Translations under genes and position numbers: made by a program
Shown here: positions 1-11,779 of the stretch, piece after piece
Layout: every line of letters starts with the position of its first letter
How positions within the stretch are numbered: the stretch's first letter is position 1
The notes under the pieces: generated by a model
Database searches by the model: none
What the model saw: the letters and a program-made list of their open reading frames with translations, nothing else
Told to the model about the DNA's origin: nothing
Source of the DNA: an uncultured Spirochaetia bacterium
GTDB lineage: Bacteria > Spirochaetota > Spirochaetia > SZUA-6 > Bin103
DNA: 64,000 nucleotides
Assembly: GCA_958296075.1 (NCBI GenBank)
Contig: CATQHW010000003.1
Span: 186,001-250,000 of the forward strand
Reading direction: 5' to 3'

Positions 1-128
1 TGCTGGCCCAGGACATGTTCCTGGCCGGCAGCGTGGTGATGGTGCTGAGCAGCCTGACCGTAATCGGCACCCTGATCTCCGACATCCTGCTGATCGCCAT
101 CGACCCGCGCATCCGCGAGGCGGTCTGA
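1..128 (+). CDS. ABC transporter permease, DppB/OppB-type, C-terminal end (partial)
   Basis: Only the last 41 codons lie in the window, in the frame that begins at base 3 and stops with TGA at 126-128. The peptide starts LAQDMFLAGS, carries a hydrophobic stretch and ends in a short basic tail (DPRIREAV). This is the usual C-terminus of the inner-membrane B permease of dipeptide/oligopeptide ABC transporters. The next gene starts at the base after the stop and is the matching C permease, which supports the call. The bulk of the gene is outside the window, so nothing can be said about its substrate. Confidence 0.7.
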   Translation, partial: LAQDMFLAGSVVMVLSSLTVIGTLISDILLIAIDPRIREAV

Positions 129-1256
129 ATGGCGGGAGTCGGCAGCGCCGCCGCCGGCGCGCGGGCCGCGCGCGCCGCGCGCGAGCAGGTCTCGTCGCAG
201 TGGCGTCTGATCCGCATCCGCTTCTTCCGCCACCGGATGGCGGTCGCCGCGTCGGTCCTGCTGGCCGTCTTCTACTTCGGCGCGGCGTTCGCGGAGTTCG
301 TGGCGCCGTACGACCCGCGGCACCGCAGTGTGGAGCAGCAGTACGCCCCGCCGCAGCGCATCCGCCTGTTCGACGACAGCCGGCCGGCCGCGCCATTCGT
401 GTACCCGCTGATCTCGGAGCTCGACCTGGAGACCTTCCGCTACACCTACCAGATCGACCGCGACTCCCCGCAGCGCCTGGCCCTGTTCGTGCGCGGCGAT
501 CCCTACGAGCTGTGGGGCCTGTTCCCGTCCGACCTGCATCTGTTCGGCGTCCGCGGCGGCCGCGCGTATCTGTTCGGCACCGACAACCTCGGCCGCGACC
601 TGCTGTCGCGGGTGATCTACGGCGGGCGCGTCTCCCTGTCGATCGGCTTGGTCGGCATCGCCATCAGCTTCCTGCTCGGCATCGTCCTGGGCGGGCTGTC
701 CGGCTACCTCGGCGGCGCCGCGGACACGGTCATCCAGCGGATCGTGGAGTTCCTGCGCTCGATCCCGACCCTGCCGCTGTGGATGGCGCTCAGCGTCGCC
801 TTGCCCCGGTTCTGGACGGTCGAGCAGGTCTACTTCGGCATCGTCGTCATCCTGTCGCTGGTCGGCTGGACCGACATCGCCCGCGTGGTGCGCGGCAAGT
901 TCATGGCGGTGCGCGAGGAGGAGTTCATCACCGCCGCGGTGGTGAGCGGCGCCGGTACGCAGCGCATCCTGTTCCGGCACCTGCTGCCGTCGTTCGGCAG
1001 CTACCTGATCGCCTCGCTGACCCTGTCGATCCCGGGGATGATTCTGGGAGAGACCGCCCTGAGCTTCATCGGCCTGGGGCTGCAGCCGCCGGCGATAAGC
1101 TGGGGGGTGCTGCTGCAGGAGTCGCAGCGCATCCACGTGCTGGCCGGCGCGCCGTGGCTGCTGATCCCCGGCGCGTTCGTGGCGGTCGCCGTCCTGGCGT
1201 TCAACTTCGTCGGCGACGGCATGCGGGACGCGGCCGACCCGTACACCTCCACGTAG
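129..1256 (+). CDS. ABC transporter permease, DppC/OppC family
   Basis: This 375-residue inner-membrane permease of a peptide-type ABC importer forms the channel with the B subunit directly upstream. The ATG follows the upstream stop with no gap, so the two are co-translated. A first membrane helix lies near residues 38-58. A periplasmic segment of about 100 residues ends in the family motif FGTDNLGRDLLSRV, followed by the conserved block of five helices. The EAA loop that docks on the ATPase is visible as EEEFITAAVVSGAGTQRILF followed by RHLLP. No substrate-binding protein or ATPase follows; the next gene belongs to a different system, so the partners must lie upstream or elsewhere. Family is certain, substrate unknown. 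Confidence 0.9.
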   Translation: MAGVGSAAAGARAARAAREQVSSQWRLIRIRFFRHRMAVAASVLLAVFYFGAAFAEFVAPYDPRHRSVEQQYAPPQRIRLFDDSRPAAPFVYPLISELDLETFRYTYQIDRDSPQRLALFVRGDPYELWGLFPSDLHLFGVRGGRAYLFGTDNLGRDLLSRVIYGGRVSLSIGLVGIAISFLLGIVLGGLSGYLGGAADTVIQRIVEFLRSIPTLPLWMALSVALPRFWTVEQVYFGIVVILSLVGWTDIARVVRGKFMAVREEEFITAAVVSGAGTQRILFRHLLPSFGSYLIASLTLSIPGMILGETALSFIGLGLQPPAISWGVLLQESQRIHVLAGAPWLLIPGAFVAVAVLAFNFVGDGMRDAADPYTST

Positions 1257-1480
1257 CCATAGTGTCCCGTCCCCGAGATTCGAGGTAATGTCAGTGACGC
1301 CTTCCAGAAGTGTTACCCTGCCACGAGGTCGTCAGATCGCGCCACTTCGCAATCTGACCGATATTGGCTTCCGCTGGCCTTCGGGCATGACCAGACCGGC
1401 ACGCCGGATTCAGGTCGCCGAGCACGACAAGACGACAGGTCGGGCCGGCGCCTGAGACGAGCAGGGAGGTAGCTATCCTG

Positions 1481-1516
1481 ATGGCACGGCAGTGGAAGCG
1501 ACGATCTGACAAGTGA
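1481..1516 (+). other. possible 11-codon leader peptide ahead of the CARF gene
   Basis: A short frame MARQWKRRSDK begins with ATG at 1481, ten bases after a good Shine-Dalgarno-like AGGGAGGT (1463-1470). It stops with TGA at 1514-1516, overlapping the GTG start of the next gene as GTGA. The downstream gene has no strong ribosome site of its own, so this frame could deliver ribosomes to it by coupling, or it could be the tail of a deleted gene. The same frame stays open back to 1391. The remainder of 1257-1480 shows no recognisable gene. Confidence 0.25.
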
Positions 1517-1950
1517 CAACCACCCTCTTTACCTTCCTCGGCCGGGTTCCCAAGAAGGAAGGACGGTACCGGGTCACACGCTATGACTTCGGCGACGGCG
1601 ATCTGACTGATCCGGTCGCCTTCTTCGGTTGGCCGCTTGCGCAGCGACTCCGTCCGGACCGCTTGGTCATATTCGGCACCACCGGCAGCATGTGGGATCA
1701 TCTGTTCGAGGTCGATCAGAACCTCGGCAGCCAGCTTGAGGAGGAACGTCTCGAACTGATCAAGGCGACCGAGAGCAAGAGCGTCTGCCGCGAACATCTC
1801 GAACGGATGGAGGAGCTGCTCGAAGCGCGTCTGGAATGTGAGGTGAGGCTGCGCTTGATTCCCTATTGTCGGGATGAAGCCGAGCAGGTGGAACTTCTGC
1901 GGCGGTTCTCCTGCCAGTACGTCAAGACGCTCTTCGATGCGCTGTTCTGA
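1513..1950 (+). CDS. CRISPR-associated CARF protein, TM1812/Csx2-like, truncated
   Basis: The 145-residue product opens with the hallmark of the TM1812 (TIGR02221-like) CARF family. There is a beta strand LFTFLG, a tyrosine-rich strand, FFGWPLAQRLRPDRLVIFGT, and GTTGSMWD near residues 58-65. CARF domains bind the cyclic oligoadenylates made by type III (Cas10) interference complexes. Family members are normally about 400 residues with a C-terminal HEPN ribonuclease. Here similarity runs to about IPYCRDEAEQVELLRRF, then 13 unrelated-looking residues lead to a stop, so the HEPN half is missing. This looks like an internal deletion that kept the stop, although a CARF-only sensor or ring nuclease cannot be excluded. 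GTG start; csx16 begins two bases after the stop. No Cas10 is in the window. Confidence 0.65.
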   Translation: MTTTLFTFLGRVPKKEGRYRVTRYDFGDGDLTDPVAFFGWPLAQRLRPDRLVIFGTTGSMWDHLFEVDQNLGSQLEEERLELIKATESKSVCREHLERMEELLEARLECEVRLRLIPYCRDEAEQVELLRRFSCQYVKTLFDALF

Positions 1951-1951
1951 G

Positions 1952-2188
1952 ATGGCTACACACTTCGTGATCCGTCATCTGGGGACGCGGAGGTGGGCGC
2001 GGTCGCACGGAATCTCGGTCGATTTCCGGACAGCGCATCTCGACGTTGCGACCGTCGAGCCTGGGGACGTGGTGATCGGGGCGCTCCCCATTCAACTGGC
2101 TGCCGAAGTGCAACGGCGTCAAGCCGGCTACCTGCACCTGTCGATCGACCTACCGGCGGAACTGCGCGGTCACCCGGCACCGCAATGA
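1952..2188 (+). CDS. csx16: Csx16-like CRISPR accessory protein (VVA1548 family; putative ring nuclease)
   Basis: This complete 78-residue protein has the csx16 signature: MATHFVIRHLGTRRWARSHG at the start, then an AHLD...GDVVIGALPIQLAAEV core and a YLHLSIDLPAELRG end. Csx16 genes accompany type III CRISPR systems, and members have been described as ring nucleases that cleave cyclic oligoadenylate second messengers and switch off CARF effectors. The ATG at 1952 lies two bases after the CARF stop, and the TGA overlaps the next ATG (ATGA, 2185-2188), so the three genes look co-translated. Unlike its truncated partner it seems intact. It is an orphan here, since no cas10 or csm/cmr gene is visible. 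Confidence 0.75.
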   Translation: MATHFVIRHLGTRRWARSHGISVDFRTAHLDVATVEPGDVVIGALPIQLAAEVQRRQAGYLHLSIDLPAELRGHPAPQ

Positions 2189-3735
2189 TGAAACGTAGAC
2201 TGCCCATCGGTATGCAGACCTTCCGCGAAGTGCGCGAAGAGCACTGCTACTACGTGGACAAGACCGCCTACATCCGCCGACTGCTGGACACGGGCAAGCA
2301 CTACTTTCTGTCGCGCCCGAGGCGCTTCGGCAAGAGCCTGTTCCTGGACACGTGCAAGGAACTGTTCGAGGGCAACGAAGCGCTGTTCGAGGGGCTGGAC
2401 ATCAATGCGGGAGGCTGGGAGTGGTCGCAGCGCCGGCCCGTCCTGCGCTTGAGCTTCGGCAGCGGCAACTTCACGGCGCCGGACGACCTGCGCAACGAAG
2501 TGTTGGCCCACCTGGAGGCGCTGGAAGACGACGCCGGGATCGCCCCTCGCGGCGGCACCGCGCCGGCCCGCTTCCGCAACTTGATGAAGGCCCTGCATCA
2601 GCGGACCGGGCGGCGCGTCGCGGTGCTGATCGACGAGTACGACAAGCCGATCCTGGACGCGCTGGAGACGCCCGCGATCGCCCGCGCCAACCGGGACTTT
2701 CTGCGCGGCCTGTACGCGACGATCAAGGACAGCGACGCCCACGTCCGGTTCACTTTCATTACCGGAGTCAGCAAGTTTTCCAAAGTCAGCCTGTTCTCCG
2801 GCCTCAACAACCTCACCGACATCACCCTGGAGCCGGAGTACTCGGCGATCTGCGGCTACACCGACCACGACCTGGACACAGTGTTCGCGCCAGAACTGCC
2901 CGGCCTGGACCGCGAACGCATCCGCGACTGGTACAACGGCTACGGCTGGCGTGGCGAGGAGAAGGTCTACAATCCGTTCGACATCCTGCTGCTGTTCCGC
3001 CGCCGCCGGTTCGGCGCGTGGTGGTTCGAGACCGGCACGCCCACCTTCCTGGTGGAGACGCTGTGCCGGCGCCGCGTCAGTTCCGTGGCTTTGGACGGCA
3101 TGGTCGCCAGCGACGAACTGCTGTCCACCTTCGACGTCGGCGCCATCGCCACCGAGGCGCTGCTGTTTCAGACCGGCTACCTCACCATCCAGGACGAGGA
3201 AGACCTGGGCGGCGAGGTCCTGTACCGATTGGGCTATCCCAATCGCGAGGTGCGCCAGAGCTTGAACCGCAGCTTGCTGCGCTACCTGGTGCAGGACGCG
3301 TCGCGGCAGATGGCGAACAGCGCGCGCCTGTACCGGCTGCTGCAGGCCAAAGACTTCGCCGGATTGGAGGCGCTGTTCCAGGCGTTCTTCGCCAGCATCC
3401 CGTACGAGTGGTACACCAACAACGACATCGCCGAGTACGAGGGCTACTACGCCAGCGTGTTCTACTCCTATTTTGCAGGGTTGGGGCTCGACATCACGGT
3501 GGAGGACTCGAGCAACCACGGACGGCTGGACATGGCGGTGCGGTCTGGCGGCAGCGTCTACCTGTTCGAGTTCAAGGTGGTCGAGCTCGCGCCAACCGGC
3601 GCGGCGCTGGCGCAGTTGAAGGGACGGCGCTACGCCGACAAGTACCGCGCCGCAGGGCAGCCGATCTACCTGATCGGCGTGGAGTTCAGCAAGGACGCCC
3701 GCAACCTGGCGGCATTCGGGGTGGAGCGTGCCTGA
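2185..3735 (+). CDS. AAA-ATPase-like protein with C-terminal PD-(D/E)XK nuclease domain
   Basis: This 516-residue protein is of the AAA_ATPase-like (PF09820) plus PDDEXK_9 (PF08011) type. An N-terminal segment reads LPIGMQTFREVREEHCYYVD. It is followed by a Walker A variant RPRRFGKSLFLD near residues 38-49 and Walker B VAVLIDEYDKPILD near 145. The C-terminal part has RLDMAVRSGGSVYLFEFKV, giving the D...ExK nuclease core. Such proteins are abundant in spirochaetes and Bacteroidetes; their role is unproven and often linked to defence or mobile DNA. The ATG at 2185 overlaps the csx16 stop, arguing for one transcript with the CARF/Csx16 pair. The upstream in-frame extension is the csx16 region read in another frame and was not used. 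Confidence 0.85.
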   Translation: MMKRRLPIGMQTFREVREEHCYYVDKTAYIRRLLDTGKHYFLSRPRRFGKSLFLDTCKELFEGNEALFEGLDINAGGWEWSQRRPVLRLSFGSGNFTAPDDLRNEVLAHLEALEDDAGIAPRGGTAPARFRNLMKALHQRTGRRVAVLIDEYDKPILDALETPAIARANRDFLRGLYATIKDSDAHVRFTFITGVSKFSKVSLFSGLNNLTDITLEPEYSAICGYTDHDLDTVFAPELPGLDRERIRDWYNGYGWRGEEKVYNPFDILLLFRRRRFGAWWFETGTPTFLVETLCRRRVSSVALDGMVASDELLSTFDVGAIATEALLFQTGYLTIQDEEDLGGEVLYRLGYPNREVRQSLNRSLLRYLVQDASRQMANSARLYRLLQAKDFAGLEALFQAFFASIPYEWYTNNDIAEYEGYYASVFYSYFAGLGLDITVEDSSNHGRLDMAVRSGGSVYLFEFKVVELAPTGAALAQLKGRRYADKYRAAGQPIYLIGVEFSKDARNLAAFGVERA

Positions 3736-3811
3736 CGACAGCCGTCTTTACGCGCAGCACGAAGCGCTGGATTCCCGATAGATCGCCGGCAGATAGATTG
3801 GCGAAGTCACC

Positions 3812-5535
3812 TCAGGCACCCCGAAGCTCCACGCCGAACAATCCGAGACCGAAGTGGCAGCCGTAGCCCAGGGCCAGCGGGCCGGCGACGGCCTCGGGAA
3901 ATCGGAGCCGCAACAGCGCGCCGTGGGCGTCCGTCGTTCGTTCGCCTCCGCGCGACCGGAATCGATGGAAGTGCAACGGGCGGCGGGGAGCGCCGTGGAC
4001 TGCTATCGCCGGCAGGATGTCGACCTGAAGGTGCCCCATCAGCGCTTCGTCGAGGATACCGCGGCGTCGTAAGAGACGCCGGACCTCGCGCGGGTAGCCG
4101 GTTGCCTCCGCACGGGCGCCGGTGACCGCCTCGCCCCGTTCGAGCAGGCGGCGCACGGCACCGGCGTCGCTCGACCGCTTCAGATGGGCGGTCGGCAGGA
4201 ACGGGGTCAGACTTATCCATGCGTGCGCCGGTCCGAACAGTGCGGATGCGTCTGCGAACTCGCCGGGAGTGCCGAAGCCCTCCAACGCCAACCGCCACTC
4301 ACGGCGTCCGCCTTCCTCGCCGTCCCCACGCTCTCCCCGACCCGGACCGGTAGCCACAGGCGGGTGAGCCGATCGAGCGCGGTTCGTATCCGCAGGTCGA
4401 AGCCCGCCGCCACGTACACGGCGACGTGATCGATGCTGCCGTCGTCATCGGCGTCTTCCGGCAGCCAGAACGCGTGCGTGTGCTCGGCGGCGCGTAGCGG
4501 CTTCCCGTCGGCGCCTCGGCCCGAGATTTCGGGCGGCGCCAGCGGGATCCTGCGTCCGCTTCCCGGCTCCTCCTTCCAACCGAACCGCGCGAGCGCCGCG
4601 AGCCGCAGCAGTTCGCCGATCCTGACCGCCTCTTCGATGCGCGGCGGCGGACGCCCTGCGAGCAGATAACGCGCCACCGTGTACCGATGGGGAGCGGACA
4701 CCGGACGACGTCTCATGCCAACCCGCCGGGCAACGGGAGCAAGAGGGGCACGCAGGTACACGACCTCACGCGCCGCAGGCGGTCGATTCCACCGGTACCG
4801 TTGATAGTCGGCGGTATCGACGGCCAGAGCGTCGAACAGCCGTTCCGGCAACGTGGCGCCAAATCGCTTTTCCCGGACGCGTTCCAGTGCCCGCGGGGTC
4901 GGCGGCCGCTTCCCGCCGACTTCAGCGCGGCTGCGCTCATCGGCGTCGGCCGCATCCAGCAGACGAGCGCGCTCTGCACGGTATGATCCTGCGCTGCGCG
5001 GGGCGATCACCGCCACCGGCTCCCCCGACACGCCGCAGACGTTCTCCGCTGCGGGTGCGCAATTCACCCGTTCGGCGTCCCACTCGGCAGATGCGCTGCA
5101 TTCCACCCAACTCTCCGCACGCCCGAGATAACTGATCCCCGCAACGAGTTCAGCCGTCAGCTCCAGCAGCGCGCCGCTCAACAGGAGGTCGGGCCACGCA
5201 GCCACGATCGCCTCGCCCGCCGGCAGGTGCGCGAACGCGTCGAACACCAGCGTCTTCTTGACGGGCGACGGCATGTAGTGGCGGGTATGGGCATGGACCG
5301 CGCCTTCCGGCAGGTAGTAGACCGGCGCAGCTTCCGCGAGGGCATCGATCAGATCGGCCATATCCGCCAGCGACCGGAGCGAACCGGCGCCCTTGCGCCA
5401 GTAGCTGGCGATCAGCGCGCGCAAAATGCGCCACGGCTCCGGCGGCCAAGCCACGTCCGCCTCATTGACGTGGCGCCCCCACGGGGTTGCGTGGTAGCGC
5501 CCGCCCGGGAACCGGAACGAGAGTGCCAGCATCAT
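3812..5535 (-). pseudogene. csb2: type I-G CRISPR protein Csb2 (Cas5-Cas6 fusion), frameshifted
   Basis: Last gene of the cas operon. The N-terminal part (5535 down to about 4330) has the Csb2/GSU0054 opening MMLALSFRFPGGRYHATPWG and reads to DRLTRLWLPV. The C-terminal part continues in another frame (from about 4357 to 3812) with EWRLALEGFG, LHFHRFRSRGGERT and LALGYGCHFGLGLF, the conserved end of the family that carries the Cas6-like RNA-processing part. The frames must be joined by a one-base change between about 4300 and 4357; a run of four G on the coding strand (4324-4327) is a likely place. Joined, the protein would be about 574 residues, somewhat longer than usual. In Cascade this subunit would process crRNA and hold its 5' handle. 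As read, it is broken; a sequencing error is possible. Confidence 0.8.
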
Positions 5536-5544
5536 CCCGCTCCG

Positions 5545-8747
<3,203 letters not shown>

Positions 8748-8758
<11 letters not shown>

Positions 8759-11321
8759 ATGCGCCGTGCTCCTCCTTCGCTGAGGCGCGCCAATCCGCAA
8801 TGCGTATCAGGGCCTCCATCCATGCGAGCCGAAACGGACCGTATCGGGACAGCAGAGCGCGCGTGCGCTCGGTCCAGCTTGCGCCCGATTGCGGATGTTG
8901 GCCGAGTTCCATCACCGACAGGGTCAGCGGGCCGCCAGCCCACCTGATCCCGGGCACCGAACCGAACGCCGGCAGTTCGTCGCCTTCCCAGATGCCGCGT
9001 GCGAACCGCCGGCCGTCCCCCCCCGTTGCCGGAAACTCGTCCGGCAGCGCGCGGAGGTTCATGCGCACCTTGCCATGGTGGGCGGCGATGAGGAAGGCCA
9101 CGAGGTCCGCCTCGCGAGACCACACGTTGTGCGCCAGATAGGCGAGCGCCGACGCCAACTCGTGGCGAAAGTACCGTCGCCCCTTGCTGACGTCGTAGCG
9201 AGGAGCCTTGGCGAGCGGTCCGTCGGGGCGGGAACCGATCGGTTCGTTCGCCGTCAGGCGTTCCTGGAACATCGCGTGAGCTTTGCCAACATCGTGCCAG
9301 CGGGCTGCCTCGACGATCTGTTCGGCCATCGGTGAAGGCTCGCGGCAGCGGCCCGGTGGGTGTTCGTCAGACCGGTAGGGGGCCGGCTGATGAGCTCCGG
9401 CGTCCCGGGCGACGCCGAGAGCATGGCACAGGAGTTCCGCTTCAGCGGTCACGTGCGCCAGATGGTCGGACAGGCGGATGAATGCCGCCTGCTGGCTTTC
9501 GGGATCGGTATCGAGCGAAGCTTCCGGTTCCGCCTCGACGCCTTCGGCTTCCCGTCCCGCGACCGGCTCCACAGCGGCCCGCGACTCGGCATCGAAGCCG
9601 GTCGCCGGCCGGTAGCCGCCCGCCGCAGCGTGGAGCATGAGGACCAAGCCGGGCCAGGGCGGATCGTCGAGCCGAGTCCAGGTGAGCGGCCGGGAATCGC
9701 GCTGCCGCATCTTCCCCCGAGGATCCGCCCGGTATGCGCGCAGCCGTTTGTCGTGCAACTTCTTGAGCCAGTCGCGCGCTCGCCCGATGGGCGCCGCGCA
9801 CAGTTCGTCACGTCCCGGCGGAGCCTCGCCGGTCGGCCCGTCGGAGACTTCGAAGTCGCGCCAGAAGAGGTAAACGTCGGTATCGTCAGCGTCGCGCACG
9901 TAGGGAGATACATCTACGTCGAACCCCGTCAGATCAGGATCGGTATCGTACAGATCCATCAGGTCCCGGGACCGGATGACCCATCGATGGGAGCAGTCGT
10001 CCGGCCCGGGAGGCGCAAGATTGGACGGCCGGGCGTCCCGCAGGCCGCTGAGTCGATCTCGCGCCGCAGTGAGTTCTCTCACTTCATAAGGCGCTGCGAG
10101 GGCGTCGTCATCGGGGAGATCGACCCACCGGATCGTTCCGCCGCCGGTCTCGTTCAACTCGCCATACCGATTGACGCGGCCGAACCGCTGGACCAGAGCG
10201 GAAGCCGGCGCCAACTCGGTGATCAGTACGGCCGCCGAAAGGTCGACTCCCGCTTCCACGGCCTGCGTCGCGACTGCGATCAGGTCCCGCTCCTCACCCG
10301 GTCGCGGAAGCTTGGCCATCTGGACCGCACGATCGTCCGGGCGAAAGCGTGAATGGATGAGCGCGAGACGGTCGGCCGGTACTCCTGCCTTCGTCAATGC
10401 GTCGTGCACCTGTTGCGCACGGGCCACGGTATTGACGATCAGCAGTGTCAGCCGGCCGGGTTGGTGCGCCGCGCGGACCTCGGCGGCGAGGGCCGTCGCA
10501 TAGGACCTCAGGTCCCCTTTCTTCGCGCTCGCAGGGCGGCTCGCCGCCGGTGCGATCGGCTTCGGCGCGTCGATCAGCGTATGCACCCGGGGCGAACCCG
10601 CATCGCCGGGAAAGTCACCAGGGACGCGCCACACGACAGAGGCGGAGGCATGATCCACCGTGCGGAGCCATTCCGGATGCAGCGTTGCCGAGAGCCAGAG
10701 ACTCGCGCTGGGGAGCTCCGTTCCGAAGCGGCACCGGAACCCCTCGAGTTGCGCCGCCGTGGCCAGCCCCGCGTTCATGAGTTGCACCTCGTCGAACACC
10801 CACTGTGCGTCGTTGTGCAGCAACGCGAAGTCCACCGGCCAGCGGAACCGACTCATGGCGTAGCCCCGCATCAACGCGCGGCTCAGCAGCAGGTCCTGCG
10901 TGCCGATGAGAATCGCCGGACGCTCGGGGCGCTTGAACCACGGCGCTTCATCCGCCCCACCCATGAGGACGTGGACATCGGTCTCGGCGTCCGGCAGGCA
11001 CCCCTTCCACGCCGTGGAGGCGGACAGCCTCTTCAGCCAGCCGGCGACGTTACGCGCCGTCTGATCGACCAGCGTCCGCATCGGCAGGCAGTACACCAAG
11101 CGCCGCGGCGTGCCTTCTGACGCGGTCGCGCGCTTCCATGCCCAGGCGAGAACCACGGCCGCGGTCTTGCCCAGACCGGTGGGGGCGATGAGGGCATCCG
11201 GCCAAGCGCGTTCGGCGAGCGCCTCCTGGTACGCGAACGGTTTGACGTTCCCGCCGAACGCACTGGCAAAGAATTCAGCGTAGGTCATCCGCTTCGGTGC
11301 CCCCTGAGCGTCTGACGTCAT
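8748..11321 (-). CDS. cas3: CRISPR-associated helicase/nuclease Cas3, helicase-HD order
   Basis: This 857-residue effector nuclease-helicase unwinds and degrades DNA marked by Cascade. Motifs in order are Walker A LIAPTGLGKTAAVV near residues 44-57, the DEAD-like box WVFDEVQLMNAG near 165-176, SATLHPEWL near 210, and motifs V-VI AVEAGVDLSAAVL through QRFGRVNRYGE near 355-390. An HD-nuclease motif ARWHDVGKAHAMF lies in the C-terminal third. Helicase first, HD last is the arrangement known for type I-G/I-U Cas3. A G8 run lies in the coding strand at 9017-9024, but the frame stays open through it. The start ATG overlaps the stop of a small upstream ORF (ATGA). Confidence 0.92.
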
Positions 11322-11509
11322 GACGCCGTAAGCCGGACTGCGCCCCTACTGCAACCCCGAGGCGACGATTCGGCGTACACGGCCGCATGCACCGCGTGCC
11401 TGATCTCGTACTGCTCCACTGAGACTGCACTTCGCAAGCCGCTCACTACCCGCAGGGTACGTTGCCCAGCCTCCATTCTCTCGACGATCATCTCGGCATG
11501 TATTGTCAT
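11318..11509 (-). CDS. small unknown protein, first gene of the type I-G operon
   Basis: A 63-residue frame (MTIHAEMIVERMEAGQ...) sits between a good promoter and cas3. Its TGA overlaps the cas3 ATG as ATGA, and the promoter's predicted start of transcription falls only about 14 bases before its ATG. Position and coupling argue that it is translated. I do not recognise a family; it has no membrane segment, no zinc cysteines and a mixed, moderately basic composition. It might be a regulator or small accessory subunit, or only a leader that delivers ribosomes to cas3. The ribosome site is weak, so an internal start (MIVERMEAG) is possible. Confidence 0.5.
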   Translation of the reverse strand: MTIHAEMIVERMEAGQRTLRVVSGLRSAVSVEQYEIRHAVHAAVYAESSPRGCSRGAVRLTAS

Positions 11510-11529
11510 AAGTCATCTACCTACGGCAT

Positions 11530-11558
11530 ATTCTAACCCGCCACACTCACGGAGTCAA
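11530..11558 (-). promoter_or_regulatory. sigma-70-type promoter of the cas operon
   Basis: On the minus strand, TTGACT (11553-11558) and TAGAAT (11530-11535) are separated by exactly 17 bases, each one base from the consensus hexamer. Transcription would start near 11523 and run into the small ORF, cas3, csx17, csb1 and csb2. No comparable promoter was seen between these overlapping genes, so they are probably one transcript. Confidence 0.6.
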
Positions 11559-11689
11559 TCGACGAGCGCGGCGTCTCTCATGAGGTTTCATGAAGCTCAT
11601 TGAAGCGACTACGCCGTAGGCGCAGTCGGATCCACCATGGAGTCCTTCCGGGGGAAGTACCAGCCTTCCGGCTGGGACGTCCCCCGGCC

Positions 11690-11779
11690 TCATTCCTTCG
11701 TCGGCTCCGCAGTGGGCTTGGCCGCGCCGACCCGTCCGCGGTCCGCGTATTGGGAACTCGACAGCCGCCAGAGCCGCAT
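11690..11779 (-). pseudogene. RES-domain toxin, 29-codon N-terminal stub
   Basis: Immediately after the DUF2384 antitoxin, with TGATG overlap, a frame starts MRLWRLSSSQYADRG, the usual opening of RES-domain toxins of the Xre/ParS-RES family, which degrade NAD+. It ends after 29 codons, whereas intact RES toxins are about 150-230 residues. Downstream to about 11560 no continuation is recognisable in other frames. The toxin is therefore lost while its antitoxin remains. Confidence 0.55.

Noticed and set aside
1291..1797. Minus-strand 168-codon frame overlapping the CARF gene
   Set aside because: No family resemblance, while the opposite strand has the clear CARF pattern.
2170..3519. Long minus-strand frame (449 codons) opposite the AAA/PD-(D/E)XK gene
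   Set aside because: Val/Gln/Arg-rich translation without motifs, antisense to a gene with clear Walker and nuclease motifs; a high-GC shadow.
3736..3811. Possible CRISPR array next to csb2
   Set aside because: No repeated 28-37 base unit with spacers is present here, in 1257-1512, or in 11510-11690; the short gap holds unique sequence only.
9017..9024. G8 run in cas3 as a phase-variation switch
   Set aside because: The frame is open and family motifs continue on both sides; the tract is deep inside the gene and short, so there is no positive evidence of switching.
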